Part shown: positions 15,101 through 24,452 of the stretch, in pieces | Numbering within the stretch: the first letter of the stretch is position 1 | Layout of the letters: each line of letters starts with the position of its first letter | Translations under genes and position numbers: made by a program | NCBI GenBank assembly: GCA_007922195.1 | Contig: ML681998.1 | Coordinates: 14,836,783-14,900,782, forward strand | Length of the DNA: 64,000 nucleotides | DNA from: Podocnemis expansa | Taxonomy: Eukaryota; Chordata; Testudines; Podocnemididae | Direction: 5' to 3' | The notes under the pieces: generated by a model | Told to the model about the DNA's origin: nothing | Databases searched by the model: none | The model's input: only the letters and a program-made list of their open reading frames with translations

Positions 15101-18100
15101 CACCTCACATTCCAAATGATTACCCAGACTGCCCTGCTGGAATCCAATTTGCCAAAGAACTTGAAAACAATCTCCTTGAAAAATTCAAAAGGTGAAGTTA
15201 ATTTCTCCAGAACAGATATGCCTTAAAACTATATATTGCTCTGTTCAGTTTCTAGATTTGTGATGGGATTTTTTTATATTTTAAATCCTACTATAGTAAG
15301 AAACAAACATAAATGTTATGGAAAATGTTAAATACTCTCCCCTGAATAGGGTGCGTAAATTAACTAAACCTTATTCTCTGAGTTCTGTTCATTGTGCATG
15401 TTACAAGAGAGTAAACAAAGCCATGCATTTCAAGTTCCACTAACAACACACAGGAGAAAATCAGTGTCCTCCAAATAGAAAATGATAGAATTGGTGAATA
15501 GAGATTTTGGTGTTGCCTCCTAAAGAGGGTTTAGGAAACTGTAGAGAGCACAATAATTATGCTTATTAAAGCCCTTGGGTATGTTTATTTTCTCAAGTAA
15601 ATGAATGCTTGTAGTCTAATTCCTTTCCCAATTCTTCACAGAAAATAACCTCTCAAACCATGCACAGAAAGCTTTTTCATTTTATTGGAGGTAGACCCAC
15701 CATTTGTCAGCTAATATCAAATACCCTTGTAATATTGTAGATGTTTGGAAACTTGGCAATTATCTTTGATTGTGCCTTTGTGCCTAATATGTAGTCTCTT
15801 TTTAAAGAGAGTGGGTAATTGCTTGCACTTCAGTACTGTTCTCAGAGTAACTATATGGAATACCCAGGTTCTTTTGGCAATGCAGAACATCTGTTGCCTT
15901 GGACTGTGGGGCAAATGGAAGTACTGTCTGTGCAAATAAGCGTCAGGTGTTCTGTCTGCTAATAAGGACAATGAGAGGCTAAGCAGAAGACTGTAATATC
16001 AGGCACAACAGCTCGAACAAACAAACAGAACCCATATGTTTTGGAAGTACAGATACATGGCTGTTTTGCGTGGAAGTGAATTTCCAGAGATTCAGAATCC
16101 CTGAAAAATTAAAATTAACTGCCCATATATTTTTAAATAAGTTGATTAAAATACAAGGTGAAAAGATGTGCAGTTATTTAAGCTAAGTTATTAAACTGTG
16201 TGCTGTCATGTAATTGCTTCTAATTGGAAAGTTAGCTGGATAAATTGTCCTTTTATCTAGTATTTCAGCATAGTAATTTTTCTTTTATTGTTGAAGTACA
16301 TTGTAATGAACACTGTTTGATTGCTTCCTATTGCTTTTCATTATGGGACTCTTTTTTCTCTTTCTTTCTTTCTTCTAGACGCCCACCTGCAAAAAGGGCA
16401 AACTATGTCAAACTTGGAACCCTTGCACCTTTTCTCTGTCCTTGGGAGCAACTCTCACGGGACTGGGAAGTAAGAAACAAAGCTCAGGAGGAACCTATGT
16501 CTACTTCATCCCCAGACAGTATATTCTGTGCAACTGAAAGGCAGGTCCCTGGCGACACCAAACCTGTATTGATCATGGAGGATTCTCCTGAGACTGGCAA
16601 ACTGGAAGAGAAAATGGAAACAACATGCTCTGAGGGTGACACAATGGAAGAAATGACAAAGATTCAAAATTTATGCAAAGAAAAGGGAGCTGTAGCAAAT
16701 AGTGGCTTCTTAGTTCTCAGGTAAGTAGAAGTGACTTACGAGGAATTATAAAGAGGGATGATTTTCTGGCAAGCCATGGTAATCCATCATGTGATGGAGT
16801 CCTGCTGCTTCTGGATGGGATGGGTAAATAAATTCTCACCTGTTGGATCTCTGGTATCCAAGTGAAGTGTGTGATTATAGGAAGTGGAAGCTTGGTCAGA
16901 TGACCAAGGAGGCATATAAAGATATTGCTAGGGACTGCAAGGATAAAATCAGAAAGGCCAAAGGACAAATGGAGCTGCGGCTAGCGAGGGATGTAAAGGA
17001 TAACAAGAAGGGGTTCTACAAGTATGTTAATAACAAGAAGAGGATCAGGGATGGTGTAGGTCCCTTGCTGAATGGGGCAGGCATCCTTGTGACAGAGGAT
17101 GAAGAAAAAGCTGAAGTGCTCAATGCTCTTTTTGCTTCAGTTTTCACAGGCAGGGTCAGCTCCCAGCCCACTACCGTGGGTACGGCAGATGGGAGAGAAG
17201 AAGAGAGGCCCGTGGTGATGGAAGGTCAGGTTAGGGACTGCTTAAAGAAGCTGGATGTGCACAAGTCCATGGGGCCGGACAAACTGCATCCAAGGGTGCT
17301 GAGGGAATTGGCCAATGAGATAGCAGCACCGCTGGCCGTTATCTTTCAAAACTCATGGAGAACAGGGGAGGTGCCAGAGGACTGGAAAAAAGCAAATGTA
17401 GTGCCTATTTTCAAGAAAGGGAAAAAGGAGGATCCGGGGAATTATAGACCAGTCAGCCTCACCTCAATCCTTGGCAAAATTATGGAGCAGATTCTTAAAG
17501 AATCCATCCTCAAACACTTAGAAGAAAATAAAGTGATCAGGAACAGTCAGCATGGATTTACCAAGGGTAAATCATTCCTGACCAATCTCATTTCCTTCTA
17601 TGAGCAGATGACTGGTTTTCTGGATGCAGGAAGAACCGTTGATGTGATATACCTTGATTTTAGTAAGGCTTTTGATACAGTTTCCCACAGCATTCTCAGT
17701 GGCAAATTAAGGAAGTATGGGTTGGATAGGTGGACTATAAGGTGGATAGAAAACTGGCTAGATCAACTGTTTCAGCGTGTAGGATCAATGATTCCATGTC
17801 TAGCTGGCAACCAGTCACAAGTGGTGTGCCCCAGGGGTCGGTCCTGGGGCCGGTTCTGTTCAACATTTTCATCAATGATCTGGATGATGGAATAGACTGC
17901 ACTCTCAGTAAGTTTGCGGATGACACCAAGCTGGGGGGACTAGTAGACACGTTGGAGGGCAAGGACAGGATTCAGGGAGACCTAGATAAATTGGAAAATG
18001 GGCCAGTAAAAATCTTATGAAGTTCAGTAAGGAGAAGTGTAAAATCCTGCATGTGGGATGGAAAAACCCCATGCACTGCTACAGGCTGGGAAACATTCAG

Positions 18101-20282
18101 TTAAGTAGCAGCAGTGTAGAAAAGGACCTGGGGGTCAAGGTGGATGGGAAACTAGATATGAGTCAGCAGTGTGCTCTTGCTGCCAAAAAGGCCAATGGCA
18201 TACTGGGCTGCATCAAAAGAAGTATTACCAGCAGATCAAGGGATGTGATCATTCCCCTCTATTCTGCATTGGTGAGGCCACATCTAGAATACTGTGTTCA
18301 CTTTTGGGCTCCCCACTACAAAAAGGACAGGGACATGCTAGAGAGAGTTCAGAGGAGGGCAACCAAAATGATTCAAGGGCTGGAGCACAAGCCCTATGAG
18401 GAAAGACTGAAAGCATTAGGATTATTTAGTCTGCAGAAGAGAAGATTGAGGGGGGATTTGATAGCAACCTTCAACTACTTGAAGGGATGCTCTAAGGAAG
18501 ATGGAGCTCGACTGTTCTCGGTGGTAACAGAGGACAGAACAAGGAGCAATGGTCTCAAGTTGCAGTTAGGGAGGTCAAGGCTGGATATTAGAAAAAAACT
18601 TTTTTACTAGGCGAGTGGTGAGGCATTGGAATGAGCTGCCAAGGGAGGTGGTGGAGTCTCCATCTTTGGAGGTGTTTAAGGCCCGGCTGGACAAAACCAT
18701 GACTGGGATGGTTTAGTGGGAGTGGTCCTGCCTCTGGCAGGGGGTTGGATTAGATGACCTATGAGGTCCCTTCCAACCCTATGATTCTATGATTAAAAAG
18801 CCCTCTAGGAGAGGGGAGAGGAGAGGAGAACCTGCAGTGATTGCAAGCAAACTTTAATCTCACCTGTCCTCACTGGGGATGGGAGTTGACTTGCCAGTTG
18901 CAGGGAGCCTCTTTTAGTAAGCAGTTTGGATTGGTGCTTGCTTCAGAGTAGGCATGTGTTGCTTGCTTCCAGTGGGAAGAATGTCTGGAAGCCTCAGAGA
19001 GCCATTGGTAAGGAGAAAATGGCATATTTTTTTAAATAAATTTGTAAATGAACAGACAAAACAGGAAATGTGCACCTAAAAACCTCCTATTAACAACTTG
19101 AACACTATCACTCTGTATTTACTTGTATTTCTATGAATAGTGTATGTGTATGAACAGTTGTTCTCACTACCCATACTTCTATAGAGTGAATGAAGATCTC
19201 ACATGACTTCTAAAATGTTAAGTGAGAACCATTTTTGCACACTCAAAGAGAAATGTCTGGGTATGTCTCATTTTGCATAGCGATTAGTATATGGAAATAA
19301 TTTTAAAACTGAAGAAAAATCTGATTTCAAACAAAGTCAAGTGTTCATCATTTAACTGATTTTTAAGTACAGTGTATCTATTTTTCAGTGAACAGTTCTA
19401 TAATTGTGCTTTTTCTGTGTTTCTCTCAATTTCTAGATGTTTTCTTTTCTTTTCCTTTTTTTTTTTTTTTCTTTTAACACAAAGGCTGTCCAGGGTAGAG
19501 AGTTTTTTAAAATAGTAATTCACAATAGTACTCCTGAATTTTTTTATTTTATTTTTTATTTTATTTTTTATTTTTCTGTATTATATTTTGTTGAGCATAC
19601 TTGATGCATCTTTTAAACTTCAAACAGGAGCAGAAAACTTTTAAAGCAGTTATCAGCCTGGTGCCTCCCTACTTCTGGAAGAGATCAGAGGGTACGCCTT
19701 GCTGCAAAACTAGGACTGACGGAAATGACTGAAGATGCTCTCTTACCAATCTTTAAGTGCTATCCAAGGGCATTGGTGTGGGTCAGCTTGTCTCTGCTAA
19801 GAAAGGGTAGCCCTGAATTACATGCCATGATATGCATTCCAACACAGGAGGATTTTTTACAACTAAGTAAAAACCAGCTATTTTGTGGTCCTCAAGAACC
19901 CAAACACAGTGACATATTCAAATACAGGATACGGAAGCTAAAAGAGAGAAAAAGGAAAAAGAATGGTGGAAAGGCTCTAGAAAGTGGTGCTTCTGATACC
20001 CTGAAGGAAGAGACAGTTGAGGAGCATAAAGAACTTATTTGTGGGTTATGGTCTGACCCTCTACCAGATGTTACTTCACACTGCTCTAGAATTCTTTTAG
20101 GATTTGTCACTCAAGGGGACTTCTCATTAGCTGCTGGTTGTGGAGAAGCACTAGGGTTTGTTAATTTGGCAGGATTACTGCATATGTTATCTGGTCAACC
20201 ATCAGATAAAAAAGGGCTTGTTTTGTTAAGAACTCCAGCATCTCTGCAATACAGGTTTGCTCGGCTTAATATTGAGGTATAA
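45..20282 (+). CDS. POP1: POP1 (RNase P/MRP protein subunit), 3' seven coding exons
   Basis: POP1 is the largest protein subunit of nuclear RNase P (tRNA 5'-end processing) and RNase MRP (rRNA processing); it scaffolds the RNA in the nucleus/nucleolus. Seven exons are visible: 45-174 (or 63-174), 2082-2201, 11713-11825, 13977-14168, 15037-15191, 16379-16720, 19628-20282. All have AG/GT borders and compatible phases (1,1,0,0,2,2) and together give about 568 codons, roughly the C-terminal half of a protein of about 1,000 residues. The POPLD-type segment ([10 protein letters not shown], then [10 protein letters not shown]) spans exons 4-5, an acidic poorly conserved linker is in exon 6, and the C-terminal domain ([29 protein letters not shown]) is in exon 7. 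The upstream exons lie outside the window. The frame is intact in every exon, so the gene looks functional. Identity rests on remembered similarity to human POP1. Confidence 0.95.
644..827. mobile_element. hAT-like MITE (CAGTGGTTTTCAA family)
   Basis: This 184-bp non-autonomous element has terminal inverted repeats CAGTGGTTTTCAA / TTTGAAAACCACTG. The flanking 8-bp duplications CTCTTAAT and CTCTAAAT match at 7 of 8 bases. An 8-bp TSD and a CAG start are hAT hallmarks. It lies in a POP1 intron. Sister copies are at 35255-35439 and 44513-44861. Confidence 0.85.
1654..1667 (-). promoter_or_regulatory. CTCF-like motif in a POP1 intron
   Basis: The minus strand reads TCACCAGAGGGCAG, which matches 12 of 13 core CTCF positions. 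A weaker related word, CCATTAGAGGGTG, is on the plus strand at about 1583. Confidence 0.3.
2082..2201 (+). CDS. POP1: POP1 exon
   Basis: This 120-bp exon encodes [20 protein letters not shown] followed by a basic stretch, a highly conserved POP1 block. The acceptor GTGTTTTAAAG has a weak pyrimidine tract. The donor is CAAG|GTAAAG. It enters and leaves in phase 1. Confidence 0.93.
2446..2514 (+). ncRNA. tRNA-like sequence (pseudogene or SINE head)
   Basis: This 69-nt segment can fold as a tRNA. The acceptor arms GGTCTTG / CAAGGCC pair fully (one G-U). The anticodon stem TCTGT / ACAGA is perfect but has an 8-nt loop, CTAACCGT. The T-arm CCAGG-TTCGAAT-CCTGG is perfect and contains the Pol III B-box GGTTCGAATCC. 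The D-arm is short. General layout resembles tRNA-Thr. The odd loop and shortened D-arm argue for a pseudogene or a tRNA-derived SINE head in the POP1 intron. Confidence 0.4.
2515..4976. other. POP1 intron; possible degraded LTR-like DNA
   Basis: No gene was recognised. On the minus strand a TATA-like GCCTATAAATATCC lies at about 4696-4683 and an AATAAA at about 3640. The spacing of about 1 kb is too long for a single ordinary LTR, so no element is called. Pyrimidine-rich DNA fills about 4490-4560. Confidence 0.35.
4977..6090 (-). mobile_element. Old CR1-family LINE fragment (3' part)
   Basis: On the minus strand, 5298-5050 reads the CR1 ORF2 C-terminus ([40 protein letters not shown]). Further back, weak reverse-transcriptase-like reading extends to about 6090 with many stops and frameshifts. 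The 3' tail lies at about 4977-5045. It is in antisense orientation within a POP1 intron. Confidence 0.8.
6231..6443. mobile_element. GC-rich hAT-like MITE (CAGGGGCGTYGCTGG family)
   Basis: This 213-bp, very GC-rich element has ends CAGAGGCGTTGCTGG and CCAGCGACGCCCCTG, flanked by a perfect 8-bp TSD, GTTTTGCA (6223-6230 and 6444-6451). It is homologous to 48842-49092, sharing GGGCACGTGCCCCGAACCCC. Open frames across it are compositional only. Confidence 0.9.
6950..7130. mobile_element. hAT-like MITE (CAGCAGTTCTCAACC family)
   Basis: This 181-bp element has ends CAGCAGTTCTCAACC and GGTTGAGAACCACTA and an 8-bp TSD GATTAAGA / GATTAAGT (7 of 8). It lies in a POP1 intron. Confidence 0.8.
7630..8182. 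mobile_element. PLE terminal-repeat fold-back interrupted by a MITE
   Basis: The left arm (GTGGCATCTTA, then AAAGATTAAG, GGGCATGAGCT, CAACCCACTT) and the right arm (GCCCATGCCTGAAG, AAATTTGTTGGTCTTTAAGG, GTGCCACATGACT) are inverted copies of the Penelope pseudo-LTR seen at 9838 and 60040. The right end carries the tail ...ACTTAACATGGCTACCCCC. A MITE at 7658-8005 splits the left arm at TTA. Confidence 0.7.
7658..8005. mobile_element. MITE with TTAGTTTGAACTAA-type motifs, TTA TSD
   Basis: The element starts GGCTATATTTCC and ends AGTGTAGACATAGCT, between two copies of TTA. Joining the flanks restores the PLE sequence GTGGCATC-TTA-AAGATTA. The interior has scattered AATTCAAACTAA / TTAGTTTGAA motifs. 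The 3-bp TTA duplication and GGC ends suggest a PIF/Harbinger-type element; this is inference. Confidence 0.75.
8185..8305. repeat. Possible interspersed repeat fragment
   Basis: The segment GTAGCCATGT...ATCTTTTATTGGACTGACCTCTG...AAGGACAAGATTTC looks like a repeat I recall from turtle and crocodilian DNA. It has no partner copy in this window, so the call is weak. Confidence 0.3.
9250..9412 (+). repeat. MIR-like SINE remnant
   Basis: The order of words is that of an amniote MIR/CORE-SINE: CAGTGCTTTTCC, TGTCCCCAGTTTGCAGATGA, AACTTGAGTAATTTGCTTAG, then TCAATGGCAGGGCTTAAACCC. It is strongly diverged. Confidence 0.55.
9838..11204 (+). mobile_element. Penelope-like element, inverted dimer (copy 1)
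   Basis: The left arm, 9838-10144, is the reverse complement of the element's 3' end (terminal repeat plus C-terminal coding tail). The forward body, 10145-11204, has PLE coding remnants: a linker matching copy 2, then GIY-YIG-type endonuclease words ([28 protein letters not shown]). A 12-bp TSD, TACTTTTGACGA / TACTTTTGATGA, flanks it (9826-9837, 11205-11216), differing by one CpG-type transition. The left end has an extra tail of about 40 bp. Stops and frameshifts make it non-functional. Confidence 0.85.
11713..11825 (+). CDS. POP1: POP1 exon
   Basis: This 113-bp exon encodes [18 protein letters not shown] and ends in ENKISEQ. The acceptor is TCTCTCTTACAG and the donor GAGCAG|GTAACT. It leaves in phase 0. 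The preceding 9.5-kb intron is swollen by a CR1 fragment, hAT MITEs and two PLE structures. Confidence 0.95.
11826..13353. other. POP1 intron, no recognised feature
   Basis: The stretch is AT-rich intronic sequence without an open frame resembling a known protein. I see no repeat that matches another copy in the window. Confidence 0.5.
13354..13830. mobile_element. hAT-like element (CAGTGGTTCCCAACC family)
   Basis: This 477-bp element has ends TAGTGGTTCCCAACC and GGTTGGGAACCACTG and TSDs GAATAGCC / GAATAACC (7 of 8). It lies in the POP1 intron just before the exon at 13977. No transposase is recognised; the two minus-strand open frames inside it are not convincing. Confidence 0.8.
13977..14168 (+). 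CDS. POP1: POP1 exon, start of POPLD-type segment
   Basis: This exon has 64 codons in phase 0: [20 protein letters not shown], then [10 protein letters not shown], then [10 protein letters not shown]. The acceptor is TATCCCACCTCAG and the donor TTTT|GTAAGT. The Gly/Trp-rich end is the most recognisable POP1 signature in the window. Confidence 0.96.
15037..15191 (+). CDS. POP1: POP1 exon
   Basis: The exon encodes [13 protein letters not shown] through [11 protein letters not shown] to the basic end LLEKFKR. The acceptor is TTACCTTACAG and the donor AAAG|GTGAAG. It leaves in phase 2. Confidence 0.95.
16379..16720 (+). CDS. POP1: POP1 exon with acidic linker
   Basis: The exon starts with the conserved [18 protein letters not shown] and [10 protein letters not shown], then about 75 Glu/Ser/Thr-rich residues that I cannot align to the human protein beyond general composition. 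It ends LVLR in the donor CTCAG|GTAAGT. The acceptor is a long pyrimidine tract ending TTCTAG. The linker probably evolves fast and is likely disordered. Confidence 0.93.
16874..18794 (+). mobile_element. 5'-truncated CR1 LINE in a POP1 intron
   Basis: The homology to the CR1 at 37497-40226 starts near TATAGGAAGTGG and runs to the 3' tail CCTATGATTCTATGATT. It is in the same direction as POP1, between the exons at 16379 and 19628. At the DNA level it looks only slightly diverged from the other copy, so it is fairly young. Confidence 0.92.
16876..18710 (+). pseudogene. CR1 ORF2 reverse transcriptase, frameshifted
   Basis: The reading starts [15 protein letters not shown] and includes the RT motifs [13 protein letters not shown] and, after a frame change near 17770-17800, [20 protein letters not shown] and [10 protein letters not shown] second frame change near 17990-18015 and a third at about 18598, in an A-run, precede the C-terminus. 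The endonuclease domain is absent because of 5' truncation. Confidence 0.9.
18805..19627 (+). other. POP1 intron remainder with low-complexity DNA
   Basis: No gene is seen. There is a GGAGAGG purine run at about 18811-18830, a T-rich tract at about 19449-19475 and a (TTTTA/TTTTTATTTTA) stretch at about 19540-19575. Confidence 0.5.
19628..20282 (+). CDS. POP1: POP1 terminal coding exon
   Basis: There are 217 codons plus TAA. The order is a basic [11 protein letters not shown] stretch, then [20 protein letters not shown], a Lys/Arg-rich segment (KLKERKRKK) that may act as a nuclear localisation signal, then [20 protein letters not shown] and the final [13 protein letters not shown]. The acceptor is AAACAG at 19622-19627. 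The C-terminal region is the part of POP1 with a glycine-cleavage-T-like C-terminal fold in the known family. Confidence 0.96.
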
Positions 20283-20980
20283 GCATCATATTGCAGTGAA
20301 AAAGTGAAAAGAGAAATTACCAAAGAAATTACATTTTTTCTGGGTTTTCTAACCCTAGCTTCAGATCTCAAGAAATGCTTGTGCACCACATGTCTGTAAT
20401 AGGCAGTTTATCTTCCATTAAACTAACCTGTTAATCATTTATAATGTTCTTTTTCTTCTGAACGGCTATATCAGTTTGTTTTAAAACATTTGTTGGCAGT
20501 TGCATCAAGAAACACTTTAATTATGCTGATTCTGTTTTTCTAAAGGGCATGCTACTTTTTTTTGTTGTTGTTCCAATGCAGCTGAAGCCAACAATATCAA
20601 AGATCTTTCACCCTTACAGTGCTTCTTCCACTTCAAAAGGGTTTTGATCATATGGCTTCTGGATTCTGATTACAGTTCATGCTTCTGGTAAATGCATGCC
20701 GTCTGGACCCATGTATAGTAAGCAGCTTTCCAAGGTCCCATTCAGTCTTGCAGCTGAACAGGTCTGGATGCAGAGTAAAGATCTGTACTCACCTTTAGAC
20801 AGTGCAGATGACTTGTTTTCATTGAAACAATTCTGTGCTTAAATGGAATATACAGTACATAACTTTGTGTTTAAAGACTGTGAAACACTGTAGCATGTGT
20901 TAGAGCTTTGGTTAATGGAAGTTTAAACCTTTTTTTTTCCTGAATCAGTGTATACTTATTAAAAAGGAATTTCTCTGCAG
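20283..20980 (+). other. POP1: POP1 3' UTR (probable) with ATTAAA signals
   Basis: No AATAAA occurs in the first 700 bases after the POP1 stop. ATTAAA variants are present at 20417-20422 and 20958-20963. The latter, followed by T-rich/GT-rich DNA at 20985-21000, is the better candidate cleavage region. The exact end cannot be fixed from sequence alone. Confidence 0.4.
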
Positions 20981-21116
20981 AGTAAATCGTTTTTTGTGTC
21001 AAAACGTGATTTTGGCATACTGTACAAGGAGAGTTCTTTAAAATGTGGAGTCTGAACTACTTTGTTGTTTAAAGGTGTGCTGATGTGCTTTAAACGAGAC
21101 ACTTAGGATCCTATAC

Positions 21117-21845
21117 TTACTGCAAAGTAATGCATGTTGGAAAACATAATCCCTACTCTATGTGTAAAATGAGGGGATGTTACCATTCAAGAAAGGGAAG
21201 CTGGGACCATTGTGCCATATGCCCAGTGTGTAGCATGAGTCAAAAACAAAACAAAACCTCTAACAGAACACTGGCAATCATTAGAACAGAAACAGGTAAT
21301 AAGAAACACAAGAACGGCCATATTGCATCAAACCAATGGTTCATCTAGTCTAGTTTCCTAGTTTATGTCAGTGACAAATGGCAGGTGCTTCGGAGGGAAT
21401 GAGCAAAACAGGTAATCAAATGATCCATTATAAGACAGGAACTATGCCACTACATAAATCCATGGTACATCCACATCTTCAATACTTTATGCAGTTCTGG
21501 TCACCACATCTCAACGTTTCATTGGAATTGGAAAAAGTAAAGAGAAGTGCAACAAAAATTATTAAGGATATGGGATAGTTTCCATGGGAGAAAAGTGAGA
21601 AGACTAGGGCTAGTCATCTTAGAAAAGAGATGACAAGCATGATAGGATAGAGGTGAAGAATGTGGAGATTATGATAAGGAGGTATTTGCCCTTGCTCATA
21701 ACACAAGAACTAAGGGTCACCCAATGAAATGAATAGGCAGCAGGTTTACAGGAAACCTCAATGTACGGCATTTGGCAAAGACAAAAATTATAAATGGATT
21801 AAAAAAAGAATTAGATAAATTCCTGGAGGAATTTGCTGGTGTCAT
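21117..21845 (+). mobile_element. Old CR1-family fragment just downstream of POP1
   Basis: Decayed RT C-terminal words are readable: KVMHVGKHNPYS at the start, then KSMVHPHLQYFMQFWSPHLN, LEKVKRSATKIIKDMG and the HNTRTKGHP region near 21695-21720. A SINE-like insert (about 21303-21424) interrupts it. Confidence 0.75.
21303..21424 (+). repeat. SINE-like repeat inside old CR1
   Basis: AGAACGGCCATATTGCATCA...CCAATGGTTCATCTAGTCTAG...AATGGCAGGTGCTTCGGAGG is a sauropsid repeat pattern I recognise by eye. ATAAGA occurs at both edges (about 21299 and 21431), a possible short TSD. Confidence 0.5.
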
Positions 21846-22345
21846 TCTGTAACGTGATTAGTTAGCTGTAAAATTCCTAAACATAACTGGGACTAATTTG
21901 TGTGCAAGCAGGCAGCAGTGGCTGCTCTCACAGTAAAGCAGTATAAGACACTCCTGTTCAGATGATACATAGCTGTTTGTCCATCCAGATTCTATCTTGG
22001 ATAATATCACACAGCTTCCAGCAGCCTCTGTTTGTAATGCTACTTTCAGCTTCATTCTGAGTGACAGAAGAGTCAGGCCTCTTTACTCTTTCTGGTCTCA
22101 CTGCAGTTTTTTCACCAGGATCCCAAGTCTCCTCTGAAACCGAGTTTGAGTCATCTTTCCACTTCCTGTCAACCAACAAAAATGCAAAAGGGTGCTAATG
22201 GACTGTTATGGTTCCCAAGATAGATAAGTGCCTCGTGGTTGGGATAGAGGTCACTGCCCTGGCACTCACAGGCTACCAATTTCCTATCTAGATCAGGGTC
22301 CTTGAAATCAGGGACGTTCCTCAATTGCACAAGTGTCCTGCTCTT

Positions 22346-22744
22346 TGCCTATGTCTACATCTGCCCAAATTAGTTTGCATTTGCTAGTCTGAACTAAGAA
22401 GTTTGAGATTAGTCTGATCTAACCATGGCTTAGTTTGAACTAACCAGGAACTTTTTAGTTCAAACTAACCGCACATTCTAGTTTGAACTAAGCTCAAACT
22501 AGAATGCAGGGTTGGTTCAACCTTCTTAAGTTCAAACTAACGCTTAGTTTGGGTTTTGCCCGCACCTGGGTCGAACTGAAGTTCGAACTAATCACCGAAG
22601 TCCAAACTAAACTTGGTACTAACTAGTTTGAACTAAGGTTTTCTTAGTTCAAACTGATAAATTTCTTAGTTTGAACCAAGGAATGCCTACTGTAGCCAAA
22701 TAAGCCTCCTTTGTCAGGACTAATGTGCAAGTGTAGACCTAGCC
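22346..22744. mobile_element. MITE filled with TTAGTTTGAACTAA motifs
   Basis: The ends are GCCTATGTCTACATCTG and CAAGTGTAGACCTAGCC; CTT flanks both sides approximately. Inside are more than ten TTAGTTTGAACTAA-like units in both orientations. Confidence 0.75.
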
Positions 22745-24264
22745 CTTGTCTTGTTCAAAGTTGAAATTACCACCTGGGTCCCCAGAAGTGAGACCCATTC
22801 TTGACCTTCGTGGCTATCATCCCCATGTTGTCTCAGAACAACTGGCTTGCTGTTCTGGGCCTTCAGGATGCTACTTTCATGTGTTGATGTTAAAAAGCTA
22901 CAGAAAATCCTTGCTTTTTAATGGGAGAATGCCACTCTCAATGCACAGCCTCCCTCCCCCCACCCCATTCAGTCTCTCTTCTGCCCTCTGAGTTTTCACT
23001 AAATGCATGGTCATGTTTATGATATAGCAAAGGAAGATGTGGATTCCCCTTTTTCTAAATCTCAGTGATGGGTTACTAAGGCAGATCCAGAGAGGAAGTT
23101 CTTGCTCATGTTGGCATAACATTTTGCTTGCTCTACCATCTGGTTTACATTCTAAACACTGGAACATCAACCTTGTTCGCCATTGAAAGAAATCAAGTTC
23201 ATGAGGGTGCTTCAAATTCCACAATGTCAAGGCATCTTGAAGTATTTGCTACACCTTCAGAAGTTGGGGCTTGCTCTTAATTTATTGAGAGTGAACTTGG
23301 CGGTGGTAGCAACATTTCATCCTCCTTTTTAGGGCGAATCAGTTTTCTCTAATGCCATGGTGACAAGAGTCCTGAAAATGTTTTCTGTCTACATCTTATT
23401 GGCTGAGAGCTGGGTGCCTTTTGGAACCTAAAAACAGTTTTGGCAGCTCTGTGTCCTCCATTTGAGTCTCTAGCATCCTGTCCATTGCACCTCTTGTGTT
23501 AGAAAAACACATTCCTGTGTGTGATTATATTACAAGGAGGATTGGTGAATTGCAGGCTCCAAAGGCAGGGCCTCCTAACACACAATTCTCTAAAGCCAGG
23601 GTAACTTTATGACCACACCCACAATTTTTGCCTAAAGTGATGTTTCATTTGAACAAGGCACTGTATTTGCATGTGGTTGTTTTTTTCTAAACTGCATTCA
23701 TCTTTGGAAGATCAGTGTCTACATACTTTGGATGTTAGGCAATGTCTAGTTTTCTATTTGGTTAGGACTGAATCATATTGTATGTTTCCTTATCTTTTCG
23801 TGTAATATGTCCATCACATGAAGGGTCAAGTGGTCTCTTCATACACCATCTCTAGATAACATTGTGTATTCTGACTTTACATGAGCACCATGGGAACTGC
23901 TAAGCAAAATCTACTCCAGTATTCAGGACATGCACAAATCTAAGTGAAATACACATCTGCATCATGCCTTGAATCACAGTAACCACTTCTTTATGGAGGG
24001 GATGGTATGATGACATTGCCTACAGGTGGTCCATCCATGACTGTTGGTAGCAAATATCTCCAACAGCTTGAGATGGGACACTAGAGGGAGATGATTCTGA
24101 ATTAATACAGTGAATTCTTTCCCTAATGTCTGGCTTATGGGTCTTGCTCACATACTCGGGGTCTGACTGATCACCAGGTGTCAAGAAGAAATTTTCTCCT
24201 AGATAGCATTGCTGGAGAAGGTTTATTTGCCTTTTTCTACAATGTGGGACACAGATCACATGCT

Positions 24265-24452
24265 GGTTTGAACTAGAATAAATGTTGGATTCTCTGTAAC
24301 TTGAAGTCTTTAAATCAAGATCTGAGGACTTCAGTAACTCAGCTAGAATTATGGGCCTATTCCAGGAGAGACCTTTGGATGTGCAGAAGGTCAGACTAGA
24401 ACTAGATGATCATGGTGGTCCCAGCTGGCCTTAAAGTCTATGAGTCTATGTA
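24265..24452 (+). mobile_element. CR1-type 3' end fragment
   Basis: It ends ACTAGATGATCATGGTGG, GGCCTTAAAGTCTATGAGTC, a canonical CR1-class 3' tail in sauropsids. No coding sequence remains. Confidence 0.65.

Noticed and set aside
21958..22179. Minus-strand open frame considered as the NIPAL2 last exon
   Set aside because: With the required phase its peptide shows no NIPAL2 similarity, whereas 61961-62079 does.
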